From the NCBI GenBank assembly GCA_009785045.1, contig WQXC01000035.1, forward strand, positions 1-14,042: DNA of 14,042 bases, written 5' to 3'. The notes under the pieces are model-generated. The model was not told the origin of the DNA. It saw only the letters and a list, made by a program, of their open reading frames with translations, and ran no database searches. A program made the translations under genes and the position numbers. Position 1 is the first letter of the stretch, and each line of letters begins with the position of its first letter. The stretch is from Treponema sp. Lineage in GTDB: Bacteria; Spirochaetota; Spirochaetia; Treponematales; Breznakiellaceae. Of this stretch, positions 12,810-14,042 are shown piece by piece.

Positions 12810-12902
12810 ATCTTCGTAAGAGGATCGCCACTTAATGAGGCGGCGTTGTGGCCTCATTTTCCCGAACCCGGTTTTGCATTAGCAAAGCCGGGGGATTTTT
12901 TT
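12810..12902 (+). ncRNA. Candidate small RNA of about 90 nt
   Basis: The span lies between a consensus-like promoter and a strong intrinsic terminator. The predicted RNA has a short unpaired 5' end and an 8-base perfect stem, AATGAGGC/GCCTCATT (12834-12841 and 12851-12858) with a 9-base loop. An unpaired linker then leads to the terminator hairpin. It lacks the conserved features of SRP RNA, 6S RNA, tmRNA and tRNA, and no known family is recognised. The 3' end converges on, and overlaps by two bases, the stop codon of the toxin-like gene at 12901-13455, so antisense read-through is possible. The alternative is that this is merely the 3' region of the lgt transcript. Confidence 0.45.
12867..12902 (+). 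terminator. Strong rho-independent terminator
   Basis: An 11-base stem, CCCGGTTTTGC (12867-12877) with GCAAAGCCGGG (12882-12892), has one G-U pair and an ATTA loop. GGA and seven Ts (12896-12902) follow. It ends the candidate small RNA and probably also lgt read-through. The T-run overlaps the stop codon of the convergent gene. The reverse strand lacks a matching T-run. Confidence 0.9.
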
Positions 12903-13455
12903 ATTTACCAATTAATGATCTTAATTCTTCATAAGTCCATGTATGTAATTCTCCGATTTTTTCAAAATAACATATAAAAGATCCTTTCCCATGATGGTAT
13001 TTCAATACACCAGCTATTTTTGCTTTAACGCTATTAATATGAATATTAGACAATAATCTTATATATACAGAATGTCTTTTTGGAAACTTTTCAGCAATTA
13101 AACGGGAATTTAGTAATGATTCTCCTTGTTTATATCCAAGTCTAAATTTTCCACCTAGTGTTTCTCTTGTTCCAGATATTGTTTTCATTTCTGTAATTTC
13201 ACCGTCTAAAACTGAATCAGCGCACCTTTTATATTTTTCTCCTTTTATTTCCACTTCCGGCAGAAAAAAAGCCACACTCCCTCTACCTGTCAAAATCCTA
13301 ACCTGAGACATTTCTTTTTCCCATTTATTTGGTTCTTTTATCTTTTGCAAAAGACGGCTTTTCGCAACCCAAACATTATGTTCTATTACTATCCATTCTT
13401 CATCAGGGAATAAGGCTTTAGCCAATTTAAGAGATTTTTTATAATATTCAGGCAT
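12901..13455 (-). CDS. Orphan CdiA-C-terminal-like nuclease (candidate tRNase toxin)
   Basis: A 184-aa soluble protein with no signal peptide. The central stretch TGRGSVAFFLPEV (56-68), then CADSVLDGEITEMKT (78-92) and a late strand HSVYIRLLSN, resembles the C-terminal tRNase domain of CdiA contact-dependent toxins. In that domain an acidic residue and ExK form a PD-(D/E)xK-like site. Here Asp80 or Asp84 with Glu89 and Lys91 would be that site. The N-terminal 50 residues are charged helix. Only the toxin-like domain is encoded; there is no delivery module or recognisable immunity gene in view. It is visibly AT-rich. A -10-like TATACT lies five bases before the ATG, so the transcript may be leaderless. 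Other PD-(D/E)xK proteins remain possible. Confidence 0.55.
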   Translation of the reverse strand: MPEYYKKSLKLAKALFPDEEWIVIEHNVWVAKSRLLQKIKEPNKWEKEMSQVRILTGRGSVAFFLPEVEIKGEKYKRCADSVLDGEITEMKTISGTRETLGGKFRLGYKQGESLLNSRLIAEKFPKRHSVYIRLLSNIHINSVKAKIAGVLKYHHGKGSFICYFEKIGELHTWTYEELRSLIGK

Positions 13456-13494
13456 TTTTAGTATATCTACTTAAATCATTTCACGCTTCATTGA

Positions 13495-13575
13495 TTAAGC
13501 ATCGTGTATTATAACTTCGGATTCTTCCAAAGCAGCCAAAACCTTGCCGCTAAAACACACTCTGGTTTTGGGGTT
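13495..13575 (-). pseudogene. Possible gene remnant or repeat-encoded peptide
   Basis: An open stretch of 26 codons, between TAG at 13578-13576 and TAA at 13497-13495, has no start codon. It reads SGKVLAALEESEVIIHDA at its C-terminus, which looks like real protein sequence. The complementary 8-base arms CCAAAACC (13536-13543) and GGTTTTGG (13564-13571) lie within it. It could be the tail of a decayed gene or part of an interspersed repeat; the family is not recognised. Confidence 0.25.
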
Positions 13576-13670
13576 CTATTTCAAAAAAAGAAACAAGGTG
13601 AAATATTCCCAACTCAACCTTGAATTTTCATTATATATTGATTGTCAAATTATACTTAAATTATGACCCT

Positions 13671-13738
13671 CAGGCTCAGCGTCCAATTACTTCGATGTCT
13701 TCGGTCCCTGAGCATGTTCGCGCTGAGCCTGTCGAAGT
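13671..13738. repeat. REP-like element of the TTCGACAGGCTCAGC type
   Basis: CAGGCTCAGCG (13671-13681) and CGCTGAGCCTG (13721-13731) form a perfect 11-base inverted repeat. A second pair, ACTTCGA (13689-13695) and TCGAAGT (13732-13738), interlocks with it. The reverse strand reads ACTTCGACAGGCTCAGCGCG, the core of a repeat common between genes in many unrelated bacteria. Its spurious translation, here containing RAEPVEVSK on the plus strand, is a familiar annotation artefact. It ends one base before the stop codon of the AbiEii-type gene. Confidence 0.75.
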
Positions 13739-13739
13739 A

Positions 13740-14042
13740 TCAAAGGATGATGCGCTTTATTGGCCCCCCATCAATCTCCCGTTCTCGTCGTTTAACAGCG
13801 TATAACGTTAAATCCCTAACAGCCTTAATAGTATCTTCAAATAAGATGCCTTCTGCATACGAGTATTCAGAAGCGTACTTTTTCCAGTGGCTGTTTAGAA
13901 TTGCACTCTTTTTAATAACATCAAGAATTTCAGAAACATTACTTATCATTTCTGTTGATTTTCTGTATTCCGCAGTAGCACAAAGAGCTTTACGAAAAAC
14001 ATCAATATTATATTTTTGAGTTTTAGATATAAGATAAACATC
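13740..14042 (-). CDS. AbiEii/AbiGii-type nucleotidyltransferase, C-terminal part only
   Basis: One hundred codons and a TGA stop are visible; the gene continues past the right edge. The fragment begins DVYLISKTQKYNIDVFRKAL, then CATAEYRKS and LNSHWKKYASEYSY. It matches the C-terminal helical part of AbiEii-type toxins: a KD-x-x-D-x-Y-like segment, then F-x-x-A-x-x-x-T-x-x-R, then a W-x-x-Y helix. AbiEii proteins are nucleotidyltransferases paired with an AbiEi-type antitoxin; one member group modifies tRNA acceptor ends. The catalytic GS-x10-D-x-D region and any antitoxin gene lie outside this window. The final EIDGGPIKRIIL looks unlike the family. It ends beside the REP-like element, so the natural C-terminus may have been altered. 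Confidence 0.65.
   Translation of the reverse strand, partial: DVYLISKTQKYNIDVFRKALCATAEYRKSTEMISNVSEILDVIKKSAILNSHWKKYASEYSYAEGILFEDTIKAVRDLTLYAVKRREREIDGGPIKRIIL

Larger units (their letters stand above)
13456..13739. other. 284-base noncoding, repeat-rich spacer
   Basis: No complete gene is supported here. The spacer holds the weak promoter of the toxin-like gene, the possible remnant at 13495-13575 with its CCAAAACC/GGTTTTGG arms, an AT-rich stretch (about 13575-13665) and the REP-like element at 13671-13738. This is typical of accessory DNA between mobile defence-type genes. Confidence 0.6.

Noticed and set aside
12810..12902. SRP RNA, 6S RNA or tRNA identity for the small transcript
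   Set aside because: It lacks the SRP GGAAGGAAGCAGC-like core, is too short for 6S RNA, and no cloverleaf or T-loop is seen.
12765..12977. A 70-codon plus-strand frame through the promoter, hairpin and terminator region
   Set aside because: It runs over TTGACA/TATATT, the terminator hairpin and the end of the convergent gene, has no ribosome site, and its product resembles no protein.
13620..14019. Plus-strand frames across the REP-like element and the AbiEii-type gene
   Set aside because: They contain the artefactual RAEPVEVSK-type translation of the repeat and lie opposite the better-supported AbiEii-type frame.

Overview
This looks like bacterial chromosome from a spirochaete, most likely Treponema-like. 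The hints are the relaxed lipoprotein signals, a LEA/WHy lipoprotein encoded next to serS, a DUF4398-type lipoprotein, a citramalate-based isoleucine gene set, and a MinD-like ATPase next to lgt. This assignment rests on gene content and recall; no marker gene settles it. No tRNA, rRNA, CRISPR array or complete insertion sequence was seen.

Left end (1-1705). On the minus strand, a YtrA-type GntR repressor overlaps the start of a gene that runs off the left edge. Its promoter, near-leaderless start and an array of four operator half-sites are packed into 475-524. On the plus strand lies an AT-rich three-gene cassette: a DUF3990 ADP-ribosyltransferase-like protein, a 78-aa unknown and a DUF3791 protein, with touching or overlapping genes. 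It is a candidate toxin-antitoxin-like module.

Centre (1706-10035). Eight minus-strand genes are packed with gaps of 0-47 nt and no terminator, so they probably form one transcription unit. In transcription order they are: DUF4398-type lipoprotein, ilvN, a 109-aa membrane protein, cimA, ilvB, an NAD-dependent epimerase-like protein, serS and a LEA-type lipoprotein. CimA makes citramalate from pyruvate and acetyl-CoA, the threonine-independent route to 2-ketobutyrate. IlvB and IlvN then supply the acetohydroxyacid synthase step. ilvB carries an in-frame insert that looks like a palindromic repeat element.

Right centre (10125-12719). Three plus-strand genes are tightly coupled: a four-helix membrane protein, a MinD/ParA-type ATPase and lgt, whose product lipidates prolipoproteins such as the two encoded in the minus-strand operon.

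Right end (12720-14042). This accessory segment holds a compact promoter-hairpin-terminator unit that looks like a small RNA gene, then a convergent orphan protein resembling CdiA C-terminal tRNase toxin domains. A 284-nt repeat-rich spacer follows, with a REP-like element whose spurious translation contains RAEPVEVSK. Last is the C-terminal part of an AbiEii-type nucleotidyltransferase running off the right edge.
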